DNA of 12,121 nt from the NCBI GenBank assembly GCA_945889545.1, contig CAMDCC010000065.1, positions 1-12,121 of the forward strand. Reading direction: 5' to 3'. The stretch comes from Bifidobacterium breve. GTDB lineage: Bacteria; Actinomycetota; Acidimicrobiia; IMCC26256; PALSA-555. The position numbers were made by a program, and so were the translations under genes. The notes under the pieces were generated by a model that was not told the origin of the DNA, made no database searches, and saw only the letters and a program-made list of their open reading frames with translations. Every line of letters starts with the position of its first letter. The first letter of the stretch is position 1. This document shows positions 6,250-11,993 of the stretch, piece after piece.

Positions 6250-7040
6250 CTCCCGATCTTGGTCTCGATCTCGACGGGCTGCGCGACGCCGCAATCGAAG
6301 CGACCAACGCCGCCAGCCGCATCGTGCTCGATGCGTTCGGCTGCCCTCGTGACGTGGTCGAGAAGGCACCGGGCGACTGGGTGAGTGCAGCGGATATGGC
6401 GAGCGAGCGAGCTGTGCGTGAAGTGTTGCTCACGGCGTGGCCCGAGTTCCCGGTGTTCGGCGAGGAAGAAGGCGGCGAACGCGCCGACGTGGGCTGGCTC
6501 GTCGATCCACTCGATGGCACCACCAACTTCCTTCGGGGGTTCCCGGTTGTTGGCGTGTCAGTGGCGCTCGTGGCCGATGGCGCACCGGTTGTGGGTGTGG
6601 TCAGCGCGCCGATGCTCGGCGATCTCTACGTTGCTACCGCTGGCGGCGGCGCGACCTGCAATGGCGAACCCATCCGCGTGAGCACTCGATCGGTCGAGCG
6701 AGCGATCTGCGCCACGGGCTTTCCGTTCCGCAAAAAGACCGAGCGACTCGACGAGTACTTCCCGGTGTTCGAGCGCGCGCTGCGCACCTTCGAAGACCTG
6801 CGTCGCGCGGGTGCCGCCAGCCTCGACCTGGCGTGGACCGCGTCGGGCGTGTTCGACGGTTACTTCGAGCAAGCGCTCGGCCCGTGGGACGTGGCCGCCG
6901 GCGCCCTCCTCGTGCGAGAGGCCGGGGGAGTGGTGACCGACTGGTCAGGTGACGACACCTCGTGGCTCACGAGCGGCGACATCGTCGCCGCGCCGCCGAA
7001 GATCCACCAACAGCTGCTCGCCCTGATCGCCGACGCCTGA
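6246..7040 (+). CDS. Inositol monophosphatase family protein (canonical)
   Basis: The 264-residue product has all the standard IMPase landmarks: EKAPGDWVSAAD (substrate-loop Lys at 40), FGEEEGG with ligand Glu at 73-74, WLVDPLDGTTNF (D87, D90), GAASLDLAWTASGVFDGYFE and PWDVAAGALLVREAGG (D215). It should be a Mg2+-dependent phosphatase acting on inositol monophosphate or a similar small phosphate; in actinobacteria relatives serve as SuhB, ImpA or HisN (histidinol phosphatase), and sequence reading alone does not separate these. It is the last gene of the coupled block (ATGA overlap at 6246-6249) and is only about 16 bases from the stop of the convergent YHYH gene, with no room for a separate terminator. 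Confidence 0.9.
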   Translation: MTPDLGLDLDGLRDAAIEATNAASRIVLDAFGCPRDVVEKAPGDWVSAADMASERAVREVLLTAWPEFPVFGEEEGGERADVGWLVDPLDGTTNFLRGFPVVGVSVALVADGAPVVGVVSAPMLGDLYVATAGGGATCNGEPIRVSTRSVERAICATGFPFRKKTERLDEYFPVFERALRTFEDLRRAGAASLDLAWTASGVFDGYFEQALGPWDVAAGALLVREAGGVVTDWSGDDTSWLTSGDIVAAPPKIHQQLLALIADA

Positions 7041-7056
7041 TCGCCAGCGCCGACCG

Positions 7057-7968
7057 TTACCCGTTCGTGCTGACCGGCGTCCCGCGGTAGCACCCGATCG
7101 TGTATGGGTACTCGGCAGTCAGGTGGTAGTGGTAGGTCCGTTGCTTCTTGCCGTTGAACTTCACTTTGTGCGTGTGGCCGTGGCACTCGTCGAGGTCGGA
7201 GTTGTTCACGGTTTCCCCATTGGTGCCGCGCGTGCCGTACAACCCGAAACCATCAGATGCGTAACCGACCAGCTTCGAGTGTCCCGAGCCCGTGTCGAGG
7301 TTCTCGCGCACGCAGCGCGAGCCGGAGTGGTAGTGGTAGGTACCGCTCATCTCAGGGTGCCCGTCGCAGGAGTCCTGAATCTCGTAAGCGGCGGCGTCGC
7401 GCCCCCCGGCATCGAGAGCGTTGAAGAACTGCACGCCGTTCACGAAGATTCCGATGGTCCCCATACCGAGGCATGTGGGCTCGTCGGCCACTTTCGGTTT
7501 CTTCGCCAGGGTGATGGTGACCGTCTGTGCGGAGATGCTGTTTGGGTTGCGATCGAAGGCGTATGCGTCGTCGCTTGATGCGACCGGGAACTCACCGGTG
7601 GTCTCCTCGGTCGGGAGACCGTTGCCGCTGATGATCCGGTTCACACCCGCCGCCGTGATCGACACTTTGGCGTCGGGCCACGTGACTGCGCCGTCGACGG
7701 ACGGCTTCTTGGTGAGGTCCCATGTGCCATCACCATTGAACCAGTCGCCGGTGTTGAACGCCCCAGGTGCATTCGAGTTGAAGCTCGTCTGGCACGAATA
7801 GACCTTGTCGACCTCGGCCGCGGACGCCGGGTCGTCGCCGACCGGGAGCGCGGTCTGGTCGGCGCCCCCGGAGCCAGCCCCGGAAGTGTCGGCCCCTGCG
7901 GGTACCGCCGCGAGCGCACCAACGAACGCGACGGTGAACACCATGGCGAGTGCCGAACGGCGAGACAC
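7057..7968 (-). CDS. Secreted YHYH-domain protein
   Basis: The 303-residue product starts at GTG 7968, chosen because AGGAGG lies six bases upstream. Residues 1-26 are a signal peptide: VSRR, a hydrophobic core ALAMVFTVAFVGALAAV, and an AGA cleavage site. The mature protein ends in a YHYH domain: GIFVNGVQFFNALDAGG, GTYHYHSGSRC (YHYH 211-214), GYASDGFGLYG, LDECHGHTH (262-267) and TYHYHLTAEYPYTIGCYRG (YHYH 279-282). The dense His, Asp and Cys pattern suggests metal binding or disulfides in an extracytoplasmic protein, but the family has no established biochemical function as far as I know. The paired Arg might make it a Tat substrate, though the motif is not full. It follows the serine hydrolase on the same strand after 74 bases. 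Confidence 0.88.
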   Translation of the reverse strand: MSRRSALAMVFTVAFVGALAAVPAGADTSGAGSGGADQTALPVGDDPASAAEVDKVYSCQTSFNSNAPGAFNTGDWFNGDGTWDLTKKPSVDGAVTWPDAKVSITAAGVNRIISGNGLPTEETTGEFPVASSDDAYAFDRNPNSISAQTVTITLAKKPKVADEPTCLGMGTIGIFVNGVQFFNALDAGGRDAAAYEIQDSCDGHPEMSGTYHYHSGSRCVRENLDTGSGHSKLVGYASDGFGLYGTRGTNGETVNNSDLDECHGHTHKVKFNGKKQRTYHYHLTAEYPYTIGCYRGTPVSTNG

Positions 7969-7974
7969 GACGAT

Positions 7975-8003
7975 CCTCCTGGTTGTGGCGGTCGGCGAGA
8001 GTA
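7975..8003 (-). promoter_or_regulatory. Promoter -10 and Shine-Dalgarno of the YHYH gene
   Basis: On the minus strand TACTCT (8003-7998) can serve as a -10 element, followed by a short leader and a perfect AGGAGG (7980-7975) six bases before GTG 7968. The ribosome site settles the start choice; the promoter part is tentative because no -35 was found. Confidence 0.55.
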
Positions 8004-8042
8004 TCGCTGCCTGAACCTGAGAGCGCGCTGTGGACGCGCCCG

Positions 8043-9188
8043 TTAGGTGCTGAGGCCCACAGCGGCCGCGACCGAAGTCACTGATCGTCGGAGGTGTGCG
8101 ACCTCCTCGCCGAGCGCCGAGTAGACCGCGTCGGTGATCTCGAGCAATCGCTGCTCGGCGTCCATGTACCCGGTGAGCCCGTTCGCGACCACGACCATCA
8201 CGAGCCCACACTCCGGGTCGGCCAGGGCGCGTGACGACGCCATCCCGCCGTGGCCGAATGCCCGACGAGTGGTGCCGCCGCTGAAGTCGACCTGCACGCC
8301 GAGCCCCCACGGCGTGACCGTGTTGAAAGTGCGGTCGCGCACACCCCACCGTTGCACGGAACGCATCACTTCGACCGTGCGTGGATCGAGAATCGGTGAG
8401 CCGTTACCGAGCAGCGACTCGTAGAACCGCCCCAGGTCGCGCGCGGGTCCGCGCATCCCGCCCGCAGGTTCCACCTTGGCGATGTGCCACGGCTCGTTGT
8501 GCACGCGGTCGATGTAATAGGGCGCCATGTAGAAGTTGCCGTCCTCGTCGATGCTCGGCAAGCGGTGCCCGCGCCACACCACGGGCACGATCCGGTCGCC
8601 GTACTCGCGCTGGCGCTCTTCGGGGATACCGAGATGAATGTCGGCGAGACCGAGCGGCCCCGTGATCTCGTCGCGGATGTATGCATCGATGCGCCGCCCG
8701 TCGACGGCCTCCACGATCGCGCCGAGTGCGCGCCAACCACTGGAGAGGTGATAGCCGGCGGCGGTGCCGGGCTCCCAGAGTGCCGGCGCGGCGATCGTTG
8801 CCGCCACCGCGTCGTCCCACGTGACGTCGGAGTCGTACATGGTGTCGCCCGGCATCGGGAAGCCACCGGTATGTACGAGCACTTGGCGAAGGGTGCAGCG
8901 CTCCTTGCCGTTCCCCCAGCCGTCGAGGTGCTTGGCCACGAGGTCGTCGAGTCCGAGGCGACCCTGCTCCCAGAGCTGGAGGATGGCGACGACCGTGAGG
9001 GGCTTGCCCGACGAGTACCAGAGCATGACGTCGTCGGTGCGGAGGGGGCGTCCAGGGGAGATCTCGCCGACCGCGGCGTCGAGGAGGACCTCGCCGTTGC
9101 ACGACACGTAGGCCTGGGCGCAGTCGTGCCAGCCGTTGGTGATGCCGGACTCGAGCAACTTGAGTACGGCGGACAGATCGATGCTCAC
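8043..9188 (-). CDS. Class C beta-lactamase-like serine hydrolase/esterase
   Basis: The 381-residue product has the penicillin-binding-protein/beta-lactamase fold. The SxxK motif is SSGK at 59-62 with S59 as nucleophile, the second motif is around Y146 (GYHLSS), and the third is HGG at 313-315 (AFGHGGMASS). LRQVLVHTGGFP and PAGGMRGPARDLGRF are typical of the EstB/LACTB-like serine hydrolases rather than of true AmpC. There is no signal peptide, so it is probably a cytoplasmic esterase or D-amino-acid peptidase; antibiotic hydrolysis should not be assumed. Start GTG 9188 lies eight bases after TAGCCT, suggesting a leaderless message. It diverges from the small ORF/WhiB7-like unit. Confidence 0.9.
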   Translation of the reverse strand: MSIDLSAVLKLLESGITNGWHDCAQAYVSCNGEVLLDAAVGEISPGRPLRTDDVMLWYSSGKPLTVVAILQLWEQGRLGLDDLVAKHLDGWGNGKERCTLRQVLVHTGGFPMPGDTMYDSDVTWDDAVAATIAAPALWEPGTAAGYHLSSGWRALGAIVEAVDGRRIDAYIRDEITGPLGLADIHLGIPEERQREYGDRIVPVVWRGHRLPSIDEDGNFYMAPYYIDRVHNEPWHIAKVEPAGGMRGPARDLGRFYESLLGNGSPILDPRTVEVMRSVQRWGVRDRTFNTVTPWGLGVQVDFSGGTTRRAFGHGGMASSRALADPECGLVMVVVANGLTGYMDAEQRLLEITDAVYSALGEEVAHLRRSVTSVAAAVGLST

Positions 9189-9196
9189 AGGGGCCG

Positions 9197-9202
9197 AGGC
9201 TA
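9197..9202 (-). promoter_or_regulatory. Probable -10 element of the serine hydrolase gene
   Basis: On the minus strand TAGCCT, the same hexamer as before fdhD, is followed by eight bases and GTG 9188, with no Shine-Dalgarno between them. This is leaderless-type spacing. Confidence 0.5.
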
Positions 9203-9241
9203 GTGAGCAACCGCTCTGGTCCGACTTTGGGGATTGGCCGG

Positions 9242-9278
9242 TAATTGCCTTGACCTGGCCTTCGCCATCTGCTTGCCT
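9242..9278 (+). promoter_or_regulatory. Candidate promoter of the small ORF/WhiB7-like leader
   Basis: TTGACC at 9250-9255 resembles a -35 box; 17 bases later TTGCCT (9273-9278) is a poor -10. A short AT-rich patch TAATT (9242-9246) sits three bases upstream of the -35. WhiB7-dependent promoters in mycobacteria are described as having an AT-rich element just upstream of the -35, so autoregulation is conceivable. Transcription would start near 9285, about 65 bases before the small ORF. Confidence 0.35.
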
Positions 9279-9349
9279 GGTTGGACCGCCCGCGCAACGG
9301 GTGCACGAACGAATCCCTGCAAGCGATCACCAAGCACGAAGGAACCGGA

Positions 9350-9511
9350 ATGTACGGCTACTCGGTGAGCACGAAGCACCTGGCCTACGCCGGAACCCCG
9401 CGCGTCCACGCAGGCTTCCCGCGCACCATGAACTCGGCTTCGTGGCTCGAGATGGCAGTCATTGCCAGCACCGACCAGAAGCCCGAGCCCCGGCGGCATC
9501 TGACCTCGTAA
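9350..9511 (+). CDS. 53-residue small ORF, probable regulatory leader (uORF) of the WhiB7-like gene
   Basis: ATG 9350 is preceded by GAAGGA (9338-9343) at six bases, a good Shine-Dalgarno, and the frame closes at TAA 9509-9511. The peptide begins MYGYSVSTKHLAYAG and ends KPEPRRHLTS; no domain or membrane segment is recognised. An intrinsic terminator begins 26 bases after the stop, then comes the WhiB7-like gene. The codons for the final Pro-Arg-Arg carry the antiterminator arm described separately. Mycobacterial whiB7 is known to be controlled by a translated upstream ORF and a terminator, so a sensing role is a reasonable inference. The frame could be extended upstream from TTG 9281, but the Shine-Dalgarno favours 9350. 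It might also be a functional small protein. Confidence 0.65.
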   Translation: MYGYSVSTKHLAYAGTPRVHAGFPRTMNSASWLEMAVIASTDQKPEPRRHLTS

Positions 9512-9548
9512 GCGCAACCACCGCAACGAGTCACCAGGCCGCCGGGGC
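9487..9548 (+). promoter_or_regulatory. Antiterminator pairing of a putative whiB7 attenuator
   Basis: GCCCCGGCGGC at 9487-9497, within the last codons of the small ORF, is the exact reverse complement of GCCGCCGGGGC at 9538-9548. The second segment is also the 5' arm and loop edge of the terminator, so the 11-bp antiterminator and 9-bp terminator stems exclude each other. A ribosome finishing at TAA 9509 would cover part of the 9487-9497 arm and let the terminator form; stalling upstream would free it. Confidence 0.7.
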
Positions 9549-9572
9549 AACCCGGCGGCTTTCTTGTTTTTT
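9538..9572 (+). terminator. Intrinsic terminator between the small ORF and the WhiB7-like gene
   Basis: GCCGCCGGG (9538-9546) pairs perfectly with CCCGGCGGC (9551-9559) around a GCAA tetraloop (GNRA class), followed by the T-rich run TTTCTTGTTTTTT (9560-9572). This is the clearest Rho-independent terminator in the window. Its position in the leader of the WhiB7-like gene suggests conditional use. Confidence 0.92.
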
Positions 9573-9685
9573 CGCCACGTTCACCCACCCGGACCGCACC
9601 GCAATCGACCAAGAACACAGAACGACAACCAGCAGGACAACAGAGTCCAAGACAATCGAGCAATACACAAGAAGGAGCGAAGGCG

Positions 9686-10018
9686 ATGTTCGCCATCGAG
9701 TTTGGGGGCGATGAAGAGCGGTGGCGGGTGGAGGCCCGCTGCGCGGACGGCGCAGCGTCGCTGACCCCGCTGTTCTTCTCGGAATCGCTCGACGACATTG
9801 CGCGGGCCAAGGCGTTCTGCCAGGGCTGTTTCGTACGCGAGGCATGCCTCGCGTCGGCGGTGGCCCGGCGCGAGCCGTGGGGCGTCTGGGGCGGCGAGCT
9901 CCTGGTGAACGGCAAGGTCATCGCCAACAAGCGCAGGCGGGGTCGGCCGCCGAAGGTCGTGCGACCTGAGGACGTGCTGCCCACCACGTGGGAGATGCCG
10001 ATCGCTGACATCGCCTAG
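9686..10018 (+). CDS. whiB7: WhiB7-like iron-sulphur transcription factor with AT-hook
   Basis: The 110-residue product carries the four WhiB cysteines C19, C45, C48 and C54 (CxxCx5C) that hold a redox-sensitive 4Fe-4S cluster, the EPWGVWGGE turn (63-71) that contacts the housekeeping sigma factor, and a basic tail KRRRGRPPK (82-90). The RGRP core is an AT-hook that reads the minor groove. GVWGG plus RGRP, with the spacer sequence between them, closely matches mycobacterial WhiB7, an activator of intrinsic antibiotic resistance that is induced when translation is impaired. The start ATG 9686 has AAGGAG eight bases upstream. The leader contains the terminator and small ORF described above. Other AT-hook WhiB paralogues exist, so subgroup assignment is a strong inference, not proof. 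Confidence 0.85.
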   Translation: MFAIEFGGDEERWRVEARCADGAASLTPLFFSESLDDIARAKAFCQGCFVREACLASAVARREPWGVWGGELLVNGKVIANKRRRGRPPKVVRPEDVLPTTWEMPIADIA

Positions 10019-10130
10019 CTGCGACCAGAGCGAACGGCCGCGGCGCGGGTATCCCGAGCCGCAGTGAGCGGGGCCCGAGCGGCCCGGCCCACAGGGGCCG
10101 AGAGCGAGAGAGAGGTCTGCCGCGAACCAT

Positions 10131-10194
10131 GGCGGGCCGGGTGACGACGGTCGGGGTGTTGTTCCCCCGATGCCTCGATCGAGCCCGGCCCGCC
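10131..10194 (+). repeat. Nested inverted repeat downstream of the WhiB7-like gene
   Basis: GGCGGGCCGGG (10131-10141) is the exact reverse complement of CCCGGCCCGCC (10184-10194). Within the enclosed segment TCGGGG (10151-10156) pairs with CCCCGA (10165-10170). The result is a very stable branched hairpin just upstream of the next promoter. No T-run follows, so it may end the whiB transcript by another route or be a protein site. Confidence 0.7.
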
Positions 10195-10205
10195 CGCGGT
10201 CGACC

Positions 10206-10246
10206 TATCCTCGACCGGCGTGAAGGATGGACTGTCGTGAAGGATG
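10206..10246 (+). promoter_or_regulatory. Promoter and possible 6-codon leader ahead of the PP-loop gene
   Basis: TATCCT (10206-10211) is a good -10. Eight bases later GTG 10220 opens a six-codon frame (VKDGLS) whose stop, TGA 10238-10240, overlaps GTG 10237 of the main gene in the sequence GTGA. CGTGAAGGATG occurs at 10219-10229 and again at 10236-10246. The GAAGGA in the first copy can also serve as the Shine-Dalgarno for GTG 10237. Confidence 0.5.
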
Positions 10247-11778
10247 CTCCGGCGAGCTTCACCGCCCGGCGCCTCCCCGGCCTCCCGGCGCTGGGGTGGT
10301 GCGCCACCGTCCAACGTGGGGCACGCAAACCCGAGGTCGTACTCGGCGACTTGGTCGAGACGTCGCCCGATACGTTCTTCGAAGGGGTCTGGGACGCTCC
10401 GTATCGTGACCACGGGTTCTTGGAGTCCCTCACAGTCATGGGTTCGGGTGGTCGTGTCGAAGATGGCGTGGCCCGTTTCTGCTCGCCCACACACACGCTC
10501 GACAACCTGTATTGCCTCCGAACCACCGACGCGGTGCTTGTCGCGAACTCGCTGCCACTGTTACTGGCCTGCGCTCGCGACGCACCCGATCCGCGATATC
10601 GCCACTACCGCTCCGACATCGCCGCACTGTGGCGCGGCGGCGTACCGGCATCGCCCTGCGTCCTCCCAACAGCCCGTCATCAGTCCGTACTTGTCTACGC
10701 GGCGACCGACCTGGTGGTGGGCAACGATCTCTCCGTCGATCCCGTGGTCAAGGCACAGCCACCGATACCGGATGACTACGCGGCGTACCACCAGTTGCTC
10801 GCGGGCACAGTCGACCGCATCGTCGACAACGGTGTGGACGCGCTTCGGCGCACGCCGCTACATCCTGTGACGACGCTGTCGAGCGGTTACGACACGACGG
10901 TGTGTGCTGTGCTCGGCGCGCCGGCGGGGGTCACGGACGCTGTGACGCTGCACCACGACCGGTTCGACGATGGAGGAGAAGAGGTTGCCGCAGCGCTCGG
11001 CCTACGGGTCGAGCTCATCGAACGTGACGCGTGGAAGCAGGCTGAGGCTCCGATCGAGATCGACTTCATGGCTTCGAACGGCGGGCCAGTCGCGATCACC
11101 CTCGCCGCGATCGAGGGTCGGTGGCGAGCTCCGATGGTGTTGCTCGGAAGCTTGGGTGACCAGGTCTTGGATCTGGGCCAGCGGCTCATGGGCGATGCAC
11201 AGTCCATCCCCGACGGCATGTCGCTCAGCCCGTATGGGCTCCACGACTTCCGCCTGCGTGCTGGCATGACGTTCGTGCACGTGCCGGCAATCGGTGCAGT
11301 CCACGCGGCTGCGATCGACCGGATCTCGAGATCCGAAGAGATGCAACCGTGGCGGATTGGCGGGGGCTACGACCGCCCTGTCCCGCGTCGGATCGTCGAG
11401 GACGCCGGGATTCCGAGGTCGGCCTTCGCCGTGAGAAAGCGAGCAAGCAGCACCGTCAGCCATAACCAGGCCCTCCGGCCGCCGGCGCGCACCGACTTCA
11501 ACGAGTACTGGCGATCGCTCTTGCGGAGCTTGCCGCTGACCACGCGTTGGCGATACCGCTGGGATGCGAACGTGGTGACGCCAATCGCCAGGGCGACGCG
11601 CATCACTTTGTTTCGTCTGCAATGGGGCCGGTTCCGCTGGCGAGCGACGCGTCGAAACCTTGGGCGCTGGTACTACTTTCGCTCGTTGCCGTCGGCGTAT
11701 CAATTCCACTGGGCCGTCCAACGGCTCACCGACCAGTTCGCAGCAGGCCTCGACGGCGAGCACACCAACGGAGATTGA
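10237..11778 (+). CDS. Asparagine-synthase-like PP-loop ATPase lacking a glutaminase Cys
   Basis: The product is 513 residues from GTG 10237. An N-terminal region with LDNLYCLRTTDAVLVANSLPLLLA looks like the degenerate front half of asparagine-synthase relatives and lacks the catalytic N-terminal Cys. The PP-loop is LSSGYDTT at 214-221, a variant of SGGxDS, and GSLGDQVLD further on matches the usual GxGGDE-type segment loosely. Such enzymes adenylate a carboxylate and transfer an amine; homologues occur in surface-glycan and peptide pathways. The last 70 residues are rich in Arg, Trp and Tyr. No pathway partners are nearby, so the substrate is unknown. The frame is open from ATG 10129, but that start lies next to the nested inverted repeat and upstream of the TATCCT promoter, so GTG 10237 is preferred. 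Confidence 0.75.
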   Translation: MKDAPASFTARRLPGLPALGWCATVQRGARKPEVVLGDLVETSPDTFFEGVWDAPYRDHGFLESLTVMGSGGRVEDGVARFCSPTHTLDNLYCLRTTDAVLVANSLPLLLACARDAPDPRYRHYRSDIAALWRGGVPASPCVLPTARHQSVLVYAATDLVVGNDLSVDPVVKAQPPIPDDYAAYHQLLAGTVDRIVDNGVDALRRTPLHPVTTLSSGYDTTVCAVLGAPAGVTDAVTLHHDRFDDGGEEVAAALGLRVELIERDAWKQAEAPIEIDFMASNGGPVAITLAAIEGRWRAPMVLLGSLGDQVLDLGQRLMGDAQSIPDGMSLSPYGLHDFRLRAGMTFVHVPAIGAVHAAAIDRISRSEEMQPWRIGGGYDRPVPRRIVEDAGIPRSAFAVRKRASSTVSHNQALRPPARTDFNEYWRSLLRSLPLTTRWRYRWDANVVTPIARATRITLFRLQWGRFRWRATRRNLGRWYYFRSLPSAYQFHWAVQRLTDQFAAGLDGEHTNGD

Positions 11779-11804
11779 CCGGCGACGACTCCGTACCCCA
11801 CGGC

Positions 11805-11810
11805 TACCCT
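11805..11810 (+). promoter_or_regulatory. Probable -10 element of the tRNA-Val gene
   Basis: TACCCT lies ten bases before the first tRNA base, so transcription would start a few bases upstream of the mature 5' end. TTGACC at 11775-11780, overlapping the stop of the previous gene, would be 24 bases away, too far for a normal -35. Confidence 0.4.
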
Positions 11811-11820
11811 CGTCGTTCGC

Positions 11821-11894
11821 GGGTGCGTAGCTCAGTTGGCTAGAGCGCTGCCCTTACAAGGCAGAGGTCACAGGTTCGAGCCCTGTCGCACCCA
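11821..11894 (+). tRNA. tRNA-Val (anticodon UAC)
   Basis: A complete cloverleaf is visible: acceptor GGGTGCG/CGCACCC, D stem GCTC/GAGC, anticodon stem CTGCC/GGCAG around loop CTTACAA with anticodon TAC, five-base variable loop, T stem ACAGG/CCTGT around TTCGAGC, and discriminator A at 11894. The 74-base gene has no encoded CCA. The UAC anticodon reads valine GUA and, by wobble, other GUN codons. Confidence 0.96.
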
Positions 11895-11993
11895 CTGCGT
11901 ATCCGCAGGTCAGGAGGCTGCGGTCTAGAGCGCAAAAGAGTTCCTTCCTTCGCGTCCCATAAAAATCCCATAAGGACTTGAGCGGATAGGTGC
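11895..11993. other. AT-richer spacer with short direct repeats between the tRNA and the transposase tail
   Basis: No gene is seen. CTGCG/CGCAG (11895-11899, 11904-11908) makes a small hairpin directly after the tRNA. TCCCATA is repeated at 11955-11961 and 11966-11972 with an 11-base period, in a patch clearly richer in A and T than its surroundings, and TTCCT is doubled just before it. This could be part of an attachment site or an element end at the tRNA 3' side; that is inference. Confidence 0.4.

Noticed and set aside
7969..8349. Upstream extension of the YHYH frame
   Set aside because: AGGAGG and a signal peptide define GTG 7968; the extension is antisense-frame overlap with the serine hydrolase gene and reads as low-complexity Arg/Gly.
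8043..9188. Beta-lactam resistance gene linked to WhiB7 control
   Set aside because: The motifs fit esterase-type serine hydrolases without a signal peptide, and the gene has its own divergent promoter; the link to resistance is not supported.
9186..10102. 13-bp direct repeat CACAGGGGCCGAG at 9186-9198 and 10090-10102
   Set aside because: About one match of this length is expected by chance in a window this size, and nothing else flanks the copies.
10129..10236. ATG 10129 as start of the PP-loop gene
   Set aside because: It has no clear Shine-Dalgarno, lies at the edge of the nested inverted repeat and upstream of the TATCCT promoter; GTG 10237 is better supported.
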